Positions 1 through 9,258 are shown, counted from the stretch's first letter. The stretch is 64,000 bases of DNA from Pseudomonas grandcourensis (GCF_039909015.1 NZ_CP150919.1:2828501-2892500); one strand, 5' to 3'. Program-made: numbers and translations. Notes: generated by a model not told the origin, from the sequence alone.

Positions 1-33
1 TGCATAAGCACAAAAAACAGGTGGTTTTGTCTC

Positions 34-522
34 ATGCGTAAACTTGACCGTACCGACATCGGCATTCTCAACAGCCTTCAAGAGAACGCACGCATCACCA
101 ACGCCGACCTGGCGCGTTCGGTGAACCTGTCGCCGACCCCGTGTTTCAACCGGGTCAAGGCCATGGAAGAACTGGGGGTGATTCGCGAGCAAGTGACGCT
201 GCTCGATGCCGACCTGTTGGGGCTGCATGTGAACGTGTTCATTCACGTCAGCCTGGAGAAGCAGGTGGAGGAGGCGTTGCAGCATTTCGAAGAGGCGATT
301 TCCGATCGCCCCGAAGTGATGGAGTGCTACCTGATGGCCGGCGACCCGGACTACCTGATCCGGGTGCTGGTGCCGACCATCCAGTCGCTGGAGCGTTTCA
401 TGATGGACTTTCTGACCAAAGTCCCGGGGGTGGCGAACATCCGTTCGAGCTTTGCGCTCAAGCAGGTTCGGTACAAGACTGCGCTGCCGTTGCCGGCCAA
501 TGGGTTGACGCTGGGTAATTGA
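34..522 (+). CDS. Lrp/AsnC-family transcriptional regulator
   Basis: A 162-residue protein with the two-part Lrp layout: an N-terminal AsnC-type winged helix-turn-helix at about residues 4-60 ([19 protein letters not shown], then a recognition helix around [10 protein letters not shown]) and a C-terminal RAM/AsnC effector-binding domain at about residues 68-150 with the characteristic [13 protein letters not shown] stretch. Family members sense amino acids or their breakdown products and usually control a divergent or adjacent catabolic operon. The likely target would lie upstream of this window, because the downstream gene is convergent and belongs to sulfide metabolism. It resembles BkdR-type regulators in length and motif, but the specific regulon cannot be assigned from sequence alone. 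Confidence 0.9.
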   Translation: MRKLDRTDIGILNSLQENARITNADLARSVNLSPTPCFNRVKAMEELGVIREQVTLLDADLLGLHVNVFIHVSLEKQVEEALQHFEEAISDRPEVMECYLMAGDPDYLIRVLVPTIQSLERFMMDFLTKVPGVANIRSSFALKQVRYKTALPLPANGLTLGN

Positions 523-541
523 AGGTCAAAGGATCGCCGCT

Positions 542-1405
542 TTAGAGCTTGTTGATCGGGATTTTCAGGTAGGTCACGCCGTTGTCCTCGGCCGGCGGCA
601 AGCTCCCCGCCCGCACATTCACCTGGATCGCCGGCAGTAATAGTGTCGGCATCCCCAACCCGGCATCGCGTCGGGTGCGCATTTCCACGAAGGCGTTTTC
701 GTCGATGCCGTCTCGTACGTGGATATTGCTTTTGCGCTGTTCACCGACGGTGGTCATGCATTGGGACGCGCGTCCCTCGGGCGGATAGTCGTGGCAGACG
801 TAGAGGCGCACGCTGGCGGGAAAGGCCAGCAGTTTCTGGATCGAGGCGAACATCTGATTGGCATTGCCACCGGGGAAGTCACAACGGGCAGAGCCGACGT
901 CGGGCATGAACATCGTATCGCCCACCAGAATCACATCTTCGTCGATCAGGTAAGCCATGTCCGCCGGGGTATGGCCGGGCACGTGCAGAGCGGTCGCCTT
1001 GAGGTTGCCGATCATGAACGATTCGTTGGGGGCGAACAGGTGATCGAACTGGGAGCCGTCGACGCGAAAGGATGGCTCGAGATTGAACAGCGCCTTGAAC
1101 ACGTCCTGGACCTTGCTGATCGACTCGCCAATGGCGATTTTGCCGCCAAGCACCCCGCGCAGGTACGGCGCGGCGGACAGGTGATCGGCGTGGGCGTGGG
1201 TTTCCAGCAGCCATTGCACTTGCAAGTGACGGGCGCGGACGAAGGCGATGATTTTATCGGCCTGGGCGGTCGCGGTACGCCCGGCGGCTGCGTCGTAGTC
1301 GAGCACCGGATCGACAATCGCACACTGCCCGCCATCGGCCTCGTAGACCACGTAGCTGTAGGTCGAGGAGGCGGGGTCGAGGAAAGCTTCAATCAGCGCG
1401 GGCAT
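542..1405 (-). CDS. MBL-fold hydrolase, persulfide dioxygenase / Blh-like
   Basis: A 287-residue metallo-beta-lactamase-fold protein with the metal-binding motif THAHADHLSAA and later ligands in VPGHTPADMAY and LVGDTMFMPD. This pattern fits the ETHE1/Blh group, which oxidises glutathione persulfide or a related low-molecular persulfide to sulfite with mononuclear iron. It lies divergent to a BigR-like regulator and next to a sulfide:quinone oxidoreductase and a TauE-type exporter, the classic bigR-blh sulfide-detoxification layout. A GTG codon six bases upstream (position 1411) is an alternative start; ATG at 1405 is preferred. The substrate is inferred from family and context. Confidence 0.88.
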   Translation of the reverse strand: MPALIEAFLDPASSTYSYVVYEADGGQCAIVDPVLDYDAAAGRTATAQADKIIAFVRARHLQVQWLLETHAHADHLSAAPYLRGVLGGKIAIGESISKVQDVFKALFNLEPSFRVDGSQFDHLFAPNESFMIGNLKATALHVPGHTPADMAYLIDEDVILVGDTMFMPDVGSARCDFPGGNANQMFASIQKLLAFPASVRLYVCHDYPPEGRASQCMTTVGEQRKSNIHVRDGIDENAFVEMRTRRDAGLGMPTLLLPAIQVNVRAGSLPPAEDNGVTYLKIPINKL

Positions 1406-1455
1406 GGACACGAACCTGTGCAGGGGGAGAAAAGTCAGTCATGGGTTGCAACACT

Positions 1456-1471
1456 TTATGTTTAAACATAA
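1456..1471. promoter_or_regulatory. Perfect 16-bp palindrome, candidate BigR operator
   Basis: TTATGTTTAAACATAA is a perfect inverted repeat in the 103-bp divergent gap between the persulfide-dioxygenase-like gene and the ArsR-family gene. ArsR/BigR repressors bind AT-rich dyads overlapping their own promoters, so this is the natural operator candidate for both divergent genes. Binding is inferred, not shown. Confidence 0.6.
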
Positions 1472-1508
1472 TGTTCGCAGCTTAAGTGACGTTGAAGGCA
1501 TCCTGCAA

Positions 1509-1850
1509 ATGCAATCCAGTCTGAACGAATGTGAAGTCGCCCAACTGCGCGCCTCGGCCTCCAAGGCCTGTGCGCTGCTCAAGGCCCTGGCCAATGAGGA
1601 TCGCCTGTTGATCCTGTGCCAGTTGACCCAGGGCGAACGCAATGTAGGCGAACTGGAAAAAATGACCGGCGTGCGCCAACCGACCCTGTCCCAGCAATTG
1701 GGGATCCTGCGCGATGAAGGACTGGTCGCCACCCGTCGTGAAGGCAAGTACATTTTTTACGGTCTCGCCAGTCACGAAGTGATCCAGGTGATGAAAACCC
1801 TCTCCGGGCTTTATTGCGGGGCGGTGCTTAAAAGCTGGGTTCAACCCTGA
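1509..1850 (+). CDS. bigR: ArsR-family repressor, BigR/SqrR-like
   Basis: A 113-residue ArsR/SmtB winged-helix protein. The core helix-turn-helix is around VGELEKMTGVRQPTLSQQLG, followed by the beta-wing RREGKYIFYGL. Two cysteines, in LLILCQL (about residue 35) and GLYCGAV (about residue 105), are placed like the pair that forms a tetrasulfide or disulfide in BigR and SqrR persulfide sensors. The frame stays open upstream to 1404, but ATG 1509 is chosen because an AAGG lies about 9 bases before it, homologues start near here, and the upstream stretch contains the operator-like palindrome. It is divergent from the Blh-like gene and about 80 bp upstream of sqr. Confidence 0.87.
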   Translation: MQSSLNECEVAQLRASASKACALLKALANEDRLLILCQLTQGERNVGELEKMTGVRQPTLSQQLGILRDEGLVATRREGKYIFYGLASHEVIQVMKTLSGLYCGAVLKSWVQP

Positions 1851-1928
1851 ATGCAAGCCAGCACACAAATCCAATGAGATTTCGCTTCGACTAGCCTCAA
1901 TCCTTGCGTGCAGTAAAAGGAACAAGCA

Positions 1929-3173
1929 ATGAACGATCAACACTGGGGCCCATCCATCAGTGCAGATATCGTGGTCATCGGCGGCGGCACCGCAGGCATA
2001 GGCCTTGTCGCCAGCCTGCTCAAGCGTAGCCCGCACCTGAACATCACCGTGATCGAACCCGACTCCCGGCACTACTATCAACCGGCCTGGACGCTGGTCG
2101 GCGGTGGTGCCTACAACGTGGAAAACACCGTGCGGCCTATGGCGTCGGTGATGCCGCGCGGCGCCCATTGGCTGCAGGCGGCCGTGACGGGCATCGATCC
2201 CGACAAGCGCCAACTCACCCTCGGTGACGCGCGTACGGTCGGCTATCAAAACCTGGTGGTCTGCCCTGGCCTGCGCCTGGCCTGGGAGAAAATCGAAGGC
2301 CTGGAGGACACCCTCGGCCAGCACGGCGTGACCTCCAATTACAGCTATCGCCACGCGACCTACACCTGGGATCAGGTGCAGAAACTGCGCGGCGGCAAGG
2401 TTTTGTTCACCCAGCCGGCCATGCCGATCAAATGTGCCGGCGCCCCACAAAAGGCGCTGTACCTGTCCTGCGATCACTGGCGCAAGGCCGGTGTGCTGAA
2501 CAACATCGACGTCGAATTCAATCTGGCGGGCGCGGCGCTGTTCGGTGTGGCGACCTTTGTCCCGCCGCTGATGAAATACATCGAGAAGTACAAAGCCCGG
2601 CTGGCCTTCAACTCCAACCTGGTCAAGGTCGACGGCCCGGCGAAAACCGCATGGTTCGACGTCAGGGATGCCGATGGCAATGTCACCCGCCAGGCAAAGA
2701 CCTTTGATCTGCTGCATGTCGTGCCGCCTCAGGTGGCCCCGGATTTCGTTGCCCGCAGTTCGCTGGCCGATGCCGCCGGCTGGTGCGAGGTCGACCCCCA
2801 CAGCCTGCAGCATCCGCGTTATCCCGGCGTCTTCGCGCTGGGTGATATCTGCGGCACCACCAATGCAAAAACCGCCGCGGCGGTGCGCAAGCAGATCGTG
2901 GTGGTGGCCGAAAACCTGCTGGCCTTGCGCAAGCAACAGCCGCTGCCGCTGAAGTACGACGGTTATGGCTCATGTCCGCTGACGGTGGAGAAGGGCAAGG
3001 TGATCCTTGCCGAGTTCGGTTACGCGGGCAAGTTGCTGCCGACCTTTCCCCTTGACCCGACGACCCCGCGTCGCTCGGCGTGGTGGCTGAAGGCGACACT
3101 GCTACCGTGGTTCTACTGGAACGGTATGCTCAAGGGCCGCGAGTGGCTGACACGTGTGTCCAAGGTCGACTGA
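1929..3173 (+). CDS. sqr: Sulfide:quinone oxidoreductase (type II-like)
   Basis: A 414-residue FAD-dependent membrane-associated oxidoreductase that oxidises sulfide and passes electrons to quinone. It has an N-terminal dinucleotide-binding motif (VVIGGGTAGIG), a redox cysteine at about residue 169 in KCAGAPQK, and a second at about residue 308 in ALGDICGTTNAKTAAAV, the arrangement of bacterial and mitochondrial type II SQRs. Start ATG 1929 follows an AAGGAAC ribosome site. It is probably cotranscribed with the TauE/SafE exporter 9 bases downstream. Together with the persulfide dioxygenase it forms a sulfide-to-sulfite route; the exporter would remove sulfite. Confidence 0.93.
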   Translation: MNDQHWGPSISADIVVIGGGTAGIGLVASLLKRSPHLNITVIEPDSRHYYQPAWTLVGGGAYNVENTVRPMASVMPRGAHWLQAAVTGIDPDKRQLTLGDARTVGYQNLVVCPGLRLAWEKIEGLEDTLGQHGVTSNYSYRHATYTWDQVQKLRGGKVLFTQPAMPIKCAGAPQKALYLSCDHWRKAGVLNNIDVEFNLAGAALFGVATFVPPLMKYIEKYKARLAFNSNLVKVDGPAKTAWFDVRDADGNVTRQAKTFDLLHVVPPQVAPDFVARSSLADAAGWCEVDPHSLQHPRYPGVFALGDICGTTNAKTAAAVRKQIVVVAENLLALRKQQPLPLKYDGYGSCPLTVEKGKVILAEFGYAGKLLPTFPLDPTTPRRSAWWLKATLLPWFYWNGMLKGREWLTRVSKVD

Positions 3174-3182
3174 GAACTCCCT

Positions 3183-3989
3183 ATGTTACTGGCAAGTCTG
3201 TTTGGTGTAGTGATGGGGTTGGTGCTCGGCCTGACTGGCGCCGGCGGCGGTATCCTTGCGGTCCCGGCCCTGGTGTTGGGGTTGGGCTGGAGCATGACCC
3301 AGGCCGCTCCGGTGGCGTTGTTCGCGGTGGGCAGTGCGGCAGCGGTGGGTGCCATCGACGGCTTGCGCCATGGCCTGGTGCGTTATCGCGCGGCGCTGCT
3401 GATCGCCGCGCTCGGTGCGGTGTTTTCGCCGGTGGGCATCTACTTTGCCCACCAGTTGCCGGAAAAAATCCTGATGATCCTGTTCAGCCTGCTGATGGTC
3501 GTGGTGGCCGGGCGGATGTTGCGCCGCGAGCGCAAGGACGAGGGTCCCAGCGATCACGGTCAGGCCAACTGGGGCCAGAAGAACTGCATGCTCGATCAAC
3601 AAACCGGGCGCTTTTCCTGGACCGCTAAATGCACCGCGACCCTCGCCGCGCTCGGGGCAGTGACCGGCGTGGTCTCGGGATTGCTGGGGGTGGGCGGCGG
3701 TTTTCTGATTGTCCCGGCCTTCAAACAACTGACCGATGTGCAGATGCGCGGGATCATCGCCACCTCGCTGATGGTGATCAGCCTGATTTCGGCCATCGGC
3801 GTGATCGGCGCGTTCCATGCCGGGGTGCGCATCGATGGTTTGGGCATTGCCTTCATCGTTTCCAGCATCGTCGGCATGATCATCGGCCGCAAGCTCTGCG
3901 CCCGGGTGCCGGCGCGGGCGTTGCAGATCGGGTTCGCCAGCATCTGCGTCGTGGTCGCCGGCTACATGCTGTTTCGGGCCAACGCCTAG
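3183..3989 (+). CDS. TauE/SafE-family sulfite (organosulfonate) exporter
   Basis: A 268-residue polytopic inner-membrane protein with two homologous halves. Each carries a glycine-rich TauE signature: GLTGAGGGILAVPAL near residues 15-30 and GLLGVGGGFLIVPAF near residues 160-175. About eight hydrophobic segments are visible. It directly follows sqr in the same orientation with a 9-bp gap, so sulfite or thiosulfate export after sulfide oxidation is the likely role. Family members move varied anions, so the substrate is an inference from context. Confidence 0.9.
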   Translation: MLLASLFGVVMGLVLGLTGAGGGILAVPALVLGLGWSMTQAAPVALFAVGSAAAVGAIDGLRHGLVRYRAALLIAALGAVFSPVGIYFAHQLPEKILMILFSLLMVVVAGRMLRRERKDEGPSDHGQANWGQKNCMLDQQTGRFSWTAKCTATLAALGAVTGVVSGLLGVGGGFLIVPAFKQLTDVQMRGIIATSLMVISLISAIGVIGAFHAGVRIDGLGIAFIVSSIVGMIIGRKLCARVPARALQIGFASICVVVAGYMLFRANA

Positions 3990-4001
3990 CCGGTACCGGT
4001 T

Positions 4002-4028
4002 CCTGTGGACGCCAATGGGGTCCACAGG
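4002..4028. terminator. Stem-loop after the sulfide operon
   Basis: CCTGTGGAC (4002-4010) and GTCCACAGG (4020-4028) form a perfect 9-bp stem with a 9-base loop just after the TauE stop. There is no following T-run, so this could be a factor-assisted terminator, an mRNA-stabilising hairpin, or a degenerate REP half. Confidence 0.35.
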
Positions 4029-4198
4029 CCTACACCCTAAGTGGCGAGCCTCGCCGACCAGCGGTCTTACGCCATAGCGGTCACGCACCGCCGGCCCCTC
4101 CAAAGCACCTGAAAACCAGCCCCAAGGCAGCGTATGGCGCCGCCGGTCTGGTTTCGATAATCGCCTCCGACACTCAGTCCCCCGTTTCGGAGCGCGCC

Positions 4199-5383
4199 AT
4201 GCACAACAATAAGAACGTCACGCATCGTTTTCTGCCTGCCATTATCGCCAGCCTGTCTGCCCTCGGCCTGAGCCAGGTGGCCCAGGCGGATATCATGCTG
4301 TACGACAAGGACCAGACCACGTTCTCCACCGACGGCTACATCAACGCCTTCTACGTGAACAGCGATGTCGACCGCGCCGGCGATCAGTTCGACCGTCGAC
4401 AGGCGCGGGTCAAGATGGGCTTCTTGCCCAACTACCTGGGGTTCAACATGGGCAAGCAGGTCGACGATCTCAAGCTCGGCGCCCGTGCCTCGTTCTGGGT
4501 CACCATCAACGACAGCCAAACCAATGGCACCGACACCGCCATCGATGTGCGGCAGTTCTACGGCACCGTGGCCAACCCGGAATGGGGCGAAGTACTGATC
4601 GGCAAGGACTTCGGGCTGTTCGCCCGTTCCAACATCCTGCTCGACGAAATGCTCGCCGGTTATGGTCAGGTCAGCGATACGTTGGGGCTGGTGGATGGCG
4701 GCGGGGTGTCGTTCGGCAACATCGGCACCGGTTACCCGTATCCGTTCCCGACCTCGCAGATCACCTATCGCACCCCGGTGATGGACGGTCTGCGCGTGGC
4801 GGTCGGCATCATGGACCCGGTGGACACCAACGACAGCAGCCCGACGGGCAAGGCCTATCAGGAAAACCCGCGTACCGAGAGCGAAGTCACCTATCAGTTC
4901 GACCTGGCCGGGGCCCAGATCTACAGCTGGGTCAACGGCAGCTACCAGACCTCGGACAACACCGACTCCACGGTCGAGACCGTCACCTCCAAGGGCGTCG
5001 GTTATGGCGTGCAGGCGAAGATGGGCGGCTTGTCCCTGACCGGGTCCGGTTTCCAGGCCAAGGGCATCAACCCGTTTTTCACCAACAATGCCGGCGAGCC
5101 GACCCTGCGCAACGTCGACAGCGACGGCTACCTGTTGCAGGGCTCCTACAAACTGGGCAAGAACCGCCTGGCCTTGTCCTACGGCAAGACCAATGACGAT
5201 GGCAACGGTGTGGTCGGCAGCGGTGCGGACTACGAGACCCGTGGCATCGCGTTGTTCCATGACGTGAACGACAACCTCAAGCTGGTGGCCGAGTACAACC
5301 AGTTCGAAATCAACGGCCACGACACCGACGAGCAGAACGAAAACACCGACACCTTTGCCGTGGGCGCGGTGCTGACCTGGTAA
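4199..5383 (+). CDS. Outer-membrane porin (Gram-negative general porin type)
   Basis: A 394-residue protein with an N-terminal signal peptide (cleavage expected after QVAQA, about residue 24) and amphipathic beta-strand sequence throughout, ending in the barrel-closing TFAVGAVLTW with terminal aromatic Trp. Acidic and aromatic-rich strands and the DRRQARVKMGFL stretch resemble the Porin_4/OmpC-like superfamily rather than OprD. The same frame is open back to 3629, but that upstream part overlaps the exporter out of frame, so ATG 4199 is taken as the start. It stands alone between the sulfide genes and the alcohol-oxidation locus; the solute it admits is unknown. Confidence 0.85.
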   Translation: MHNNKNVTHRFLPAIIASLSALGLSQVAQADIMLYDKDQTTFSTDGYINAFYVNSDVDRAGDQFDRRQARVKMGFLPNYLGFNMGKQVDDLKLGARASFWVTINDSQTNGTDTAIDVRQFYGTVANPEWGEVLIGKDFGLFARSNILLDEMLAGYGQVSDTLGLVDGGGVSFGNIGTGYPYPFPTSQITYRTPVMDGLRVAVGIMDPVDTNDSSPTGKAYQENPRTESEVTYQFDLAGAQIYSWVNGSYQTSDNTDSTVETVTSKGVGYGVQAKMGGLSLTGSGFQAKGINPFFTNNAGEPTLRNVDSDGYLLQGSYKLGKNRLALSYGKTNDDGNGVVGSGADYETRGIALFHDVNDNLKLVAEYNQFEINGHDTDEQNENTDTFAVGAVLTW

Positions 5384-5465
5384 CCCCGGGAGGTGGCCCT
5401 GGCCGTGCGCATCGCGGCGAGGGTCGCCAACCGTCTCATCCCATCGAAGCGGCTACCCGCTACCC

Positions 5466-5477
5466 AAGTAGCATTCG
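5466..5477 (+). promoter_or_regulatory. AAGTAGCATTCG element upstream of the FIST gene
   Basis: This 12-mer lies 60 bp before the FIST start codon and recurs exactly at 21682-21693, 67 bp before pqqA. Shared sequence and similar distance suggest a common promoter or activator element for the PQQ regulon. The role is inferred. Confidence 0.4.
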
Positions 5478-5537
5478 TCGCCCCCCACAGACTTCGTACA
5501 CTCGTGCCTCATACACACGCACCTGCGGGAGGTAAGG

Positions 5538-6695
5538 ATGCAGCAGAGCAATGGCGTCGTCAGTGCAATGTCCCAGGCCACCGATGCCCGGCAGGTCGCG
5601 CAGGAACTGGCACGACAGTTGTTGCATCCGCACCTGGGGTTCGTGCTGTTCTTCTGTTCCGCCGAGTACGACTTGCAGGCGCTGGGCCAGGCCTTGCAGC
5701 AAAGCTTCGGCGGTATTCGCCTGGCGGGCTGCACCAGCGCCGGAGAAATCACCCCCCTGGGCTACGGACGCAATTGCGTGACAGCGGTGGGCTTCGATCA
5801 CCGGCACTTTTCCATCGCGGTCGAGCTGATCGACCAGATGGAGCACTTCAGCCTGATCGACGCCCAGCAAATGGTCGAGCGCCTGGTCAGTGGCTGTCGC
5901 AGCAACACCCTGGCGCCGATCAAGGGCAACAGCTTTGCCCTGACCCTGCTCGATGGCCTGTCCAGCCGCGAAGAAATGGTCCTGGCGGCCTTGAGCGCGG
6001 CATTGGGCGACATTCCGCATTTCGGCGGCTCGGCCGGCGACGACAACTACCTGACCCATACCCATGTGTACTTCGATGGCGAGTTCCACAGCGGCGCGGC
6101 CGTGGTGGTGCTGGTCAATACCTGGCTGGATTTCGAAGTGTTCACCACCCACCACGTGCTGCCCCGCGCCGAGAAGCTGGTGGTCACCGGGGCCGACAGC
6201 ACCTTGCGCCGGGTCTTCGAGCTCAATGCCGAGCCGGCTGCCGAGGAGTACGCCCGGCACATCGGCGTGCCGGTGGCGCAACTCGATCACAAGGTCTTCG
6301 CCGCGCACCCGTTGGCAGTGCGGATCAACCAGCAGTACTACGTGCGGGCCATCCAGCAGGTGCATCCGGACCTGAGCCTGAGTTTCTACTGCGCCGTGGA
6401 AAACGGCATCGTCCTCACCGCCATGACCCCGGGCCCGATGCTGCCGAACCTGCAGAGCCTGTTCGAGGGGTTGCAGGAGCGCCTGGGCGATTTGCTGCTG
6501 ACCATCGGTTGCGACTGTTTCCTGCGGCGTCTGGAACTCGAAGACGACGGCAGTCTTGATCAGATCGGCACGTTTTTGCGTGAGCAACGGGTGATGGGTT
6601 TCAACACCTACGGAGAACAGTTCAATGGCATGCACATCAACCAGACCTTCACCGGCGTTGCCATTGCCCGTGGCCGTGCCCCAGGACATCGCTGA
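5538..6695 (+). CDS. FIST-domain sensory protein
   Basis: A 385-residue cytoplasmic protein with a FIST_N domain (about residues 25-220; GGIRLAGCTSAGEITPLGYG is diagnostic) and a FIST_C domain (about residues 225-370; IGCDCFLRR and NTYGEQFNG). FIST proteins bind small ligands, probably amino acids or other metabolites, and are usually encoded beside signalling proteins. Its reading frame overlaps the downstream hybrid kinase by 71 bp in another frame, which implies translational coupling and a shared pathway. The pair matches the FIST plus ErcS-prime arrangement beside the alcohol-oxidation genes of other pseudomonads. It follows a GGGAGGTAAGG ribosome site. Confidence 0.9.
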   Translation: MQQSNGVVSAMSQATDARQVAQELARQLLHPHLGFVLFFCSAEYDLQALGQALQQSFGGIRLAGCTSAGEITPLGYGRNCVTAVGFDHRHFSIAVELIDQMEHFSLIDAQQMVERLVSGCRSNTLAPIKGNSFALTLLDGLSSREEMVLAALSAALGDIPHFGGSAGDDNYLTHTHVYFDGEFHSGAAVVVLVNTWLDFEVFTTHHVLPRAEKLVVTGADSTLRRVFELNAEPAAEEYARHIGVPVAQLDHKVFAAHPLAVRINQQYYVRAIQQVHPDLSLSFYCAVENGIVLTAMTPGPMLPNLQSLFEGLQERLGDLLLTIGCDCFLRRLELEDDGSLDQIGTFLREQRVMGFNTYGEQFNGMHINQTFTGVAIARGRAPGHR

Positions 6696-9258
6696 ACTGC
6701 AGGCCGAACTGGCCAGGCTGCGCCTGGAAAACCACAAACTGCAGCGCATCAATGGCGCGCTGATCGAACGGGTCGAGTCCGGGGGAACCCGCGGCAATGA
6801 CCCGTACGCGGCATTCCAGCATTCGGTGGTGCTGGCCGAGCAAGTGCGCGAACGCACCGATGCCCTGAACCAGGCCATGGCCGAACTCAAGGCCGGTAAT
6901 CATCTGCTCAGCGAAGCCCGCCAGCGCGCGGAAACGGCGCATCAACACCTGATCGATGCCATCGAAAGCATTTCCGACGCCTTCGTGCTGTTCGATGCCG
7001 AGCAGCGCATCGTGCTGTTCAACAGCCGCTTCAAGGCGTTCTGGCGCAACAGCCGGGTGCGGATCAACGCCGGCATGCGCCTGACCGAGGTCAAGCGGCT
7101 GATGCTGAACAACGGCCTGTTCACCGAAGAGCCACGGGGGCATGCCGACGAAAACCTGCTTTACCGCCTGCAGAACGGGCGCTGGCTGCAAGTCAGCGAG
7201 CGGCCGACCCAGGAGGGGGGGCGGGTGATTCTGTTCACCGACATTACCGACGTCAAACTCAGCGAAACCATGCGCCGTGAGCAGGCGGTGGCGCAGAAGT
7301 CGCACCTGTTGCAGCGGGCGGTCGACAACCTGTCCCAAGGGGTGGCGATGGTCAGCGCCGAAGGCATCCTGGAGTTGTGGAACCGGCGCTTCCTGGAGTT
7401 GAGCGGCCTGGCGCCGGTGGCGGCCCATCGTCCGTTTGCCGAAGTGATCGCCGACAGCGAGTTGAACCTGCTGACCCCGGCCAGCCGCGATAGCAACGGG
7501 CGACCGGTACGCGAATGCGAGCAGCGCCTGTACGATGGCCGGGTCCTGGAAATCCGCACCCATCCGCTGCCCACCGGCGGTTTCGTCAACACCTTCACCG
7601 ACATCACCGAACGCTACCAGCACGCCGAGGCGCTGAGTGAAAGCGAGCACTGGATCCGCCTGATCACCGATCACGTACCGGCATTGATTGCCTACCTCAA
7701 TGCCGACCTGGTCTACGAGTTCACCAACAAGGTCTACGAAGAATGGTACTGCTGGCCCCGCGGCGTGATGCTCGGCCAGAGCCTGCGCGAAGTGCACAGC
7801 GAGCAGCATTACCAGCGGCTGGAGTCCTACGTGACCAGGGCACTGGCCGGTGAGAGCGTGACCTTCGAGTTCGCCGAAACCAACGTCAACAACCAGGAGC
7901 GCTACATGCTGCGCTCCTATGTGCCCAACCGTCTGGCCAGTGGCGAGGTGGTGGGGATTTTCGTGCTGATCCGCGACATCACCGAACGCCGCCGCACCGC
8001 CGAAGCGCTGCATCAGGCTTATCAGAACCTTGAGCTGCGGGTACGCGAGCGCACGGCGGAATTGACCACCCTCAACGACCAGCTGCTGCGCGAGATCGAT
8101 GAGCGTCGCCTGGTCGAGTCACGCTTGCGCGAGGCCAAGCAGGAAGCCGAGCAGGCCAACCTGTCGAAGACCAAGTTTCTCGCCGCCGTCAGCCACGACC
8201 TGCTGCAACCGTTGAATGCCGCGCGCCTGTTTACCAGTGCCTTGCTGGAACGGCGCGAGCCGATGTCCAGCGAGGTTCTGGTGCGCAACGTGAGCAATTC
8301 CCTGGAAGACGTGGAGAACCTGCTCGGCACCCTGGTGGATATTTCCAAGCTCGATGCGGGGGTGATCAAGGCCGACATTGCGCCGTTCGCCCTCAGTGAA
8401 CTGCTGGACAACCTGGCCGCCGAATACACCCAGGTGGCGCGCAGTGAAGGCCTGCAACTGCACTTCATCGGCTGTTCGGCGCTGGTGCGCAGCGACATCC
8501 AGTTGCTCGCGCGGATTCTGCGCAACCTGCTGAGCAATGCGATTCGCTATACCTACAGTGGCCGCGTGGTGCTCGGTTGCCGGCGGCATCATCAGTGCCT
8601 GACGATCGAAGTCTGGGACAGCGGCATGGGCATTGCCGAGCATCGGCTGGAGGAGATATTCCAGGAGTTCAAGCGCGGTGATGTGCAACGACCCGATCAG
8701 GATCGCGGCCTGGGCCTGGGACTGGCGATTGTCGAGAAAATCGCCGGTATCCTCGGGCATCCCATTCATGTGCGCTCGTGGCCGGGCCGGGGTTCGATGT
8801 TCTCGGTCGAAGTGCCCTTGAGCGCCACCGCGCCGACACCGCCACCGACGTTGCAGATGAGCGAGCCGATGCTTGAGCGCCTGCGGGGTGCGCGGATATG
8901 GGTGCTGGACAACGACGCGACCATCTGTGCCGGCATGCGCACCTTGCTGGAGGGGTGGGGGTGTCGGGTGGTGACGGCGCTGTCGGAGGAAAACCTGGCA
9001 CGGCAAGTGGACAACTACCACGCCGAGGCGGATCTGCTGATCGCCGACTATCACCTGGATAACGATCAGAACGGTGTCGATGCGGTGGCAAGAATCAATG
9101 CCCGTCGTGCCTCACCGATTCCGGCGATGATGATCACGGCCAACTACAGCAATGAACTCAAGCAGCAGATCCGCGAACTGGGCCACACCCTGATGCACAA
9201 GCCGGTGCGGCCGATGAAGCTGAAGACGGCGATGAGTCATTTGCTTGGCAGGCCTTGA
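6625..9258 (+). CDS. PAS-containing hybrid sensor histidine kinase (ErcS'-like)
   Basis: An 877-residue soluble hybrid kinase with no membrane segments. Order: N-terminal coiled coil (about 20-110), three PAS-type modules (about 110-215, 225-335, 340-455), a coiled-coil linker, HisKA with phospho-acceptor His524 in AAVSHDLLQPLN, HATPase_c (G1/G2 around WDSGMGIAE and GLGLGLAIVEKI), and a C-terminal receiver with Asp808 in IADYHLD. The receiver's N-terminal acidic pair is LDND. This resembles the NahK/ErcS' group that acts in the Pseudomonas ethanol-oxidation cascade. Start ATG 6625 overlaps the FIST gene; a GTG around 6671 is an alternative. Its partner is probably the downstream AgmR-type regulator. 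Confidence 0.9.
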   Translation: MACTSTRPSPALPLPVAVPQDIAELQAELARLRLENHKLQRINGALIERVESGGTRGNDPYAAFQHSVVLAEQVRERTDALNQAMAELKAGNHLLSEARQRAETAHQHLIDAIESISDAFVLFDAEQRIVLFNSRFKAFWRNSRVRINAGMRLTEVKRLMLNNGLFTEEPRGHADENLLYRLQNGRWLQVSERPTQEGGRVILFTDITDVKLSETMRREQAVAQKSHLLQRAVDNLSQGVAMVSAEGILELWNRRFLELSGLAPVAAHRPFAEVIADSELNLLTPASRDSNGRPVRECEQRLYDGRVLEIRTHPLPTGGFVNTFTDITERYQHAEALSESEHWIRLITDHVPALIAYLNADLVYEFTNKVYEEWYCWPRGVMLGQSLREVHSEQHYQRLESYVTRALAGESVTFEFAETNVNNQERYMLRSYVPNRLASGEVVGIFVLIRDITERRRTAEALHQAYQNLELRVRERTAELTTLNDQLLREIDERRLVESRLREAKQEAEQANLSKTKFLAAVSHDLLQPLNAARLFTSALLERREPMSSEVLVRNVSNSLEDVENLLGTLVDISKLDAGVIKADIAPFALSELLDNLAAEYTQVARSEGLQLHFIGCSALVRSDIQLLARILRNLLSNAIRYTYSGRVVLGCRRHHQCLTIEVWDSGMGIAEHRLEEIFQEFKRGDVQRPDQDRGLGLGLAIVEKIAGILGHPIHVRSWPGRGSMFSVEVPLSATAPTPPPTLQMSEPMLERLRGARIWVLDNDATICAGMRTLLEGWGCRVVTALSEENLARQVDNYHAEADLLIADYHLDNDQNGVDAVARINARRASPIPAMMITANYSNELKQQIRELGHTLMHKPVRPMKLKTAMSHLLGRP

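Noticed and set aside
3629..4198. Upstream extension of the porin frame
   Set aside because: This part overlaps the TauE/SafE gene out of frame and precedes the signal peptide; the porin starts at 4199.
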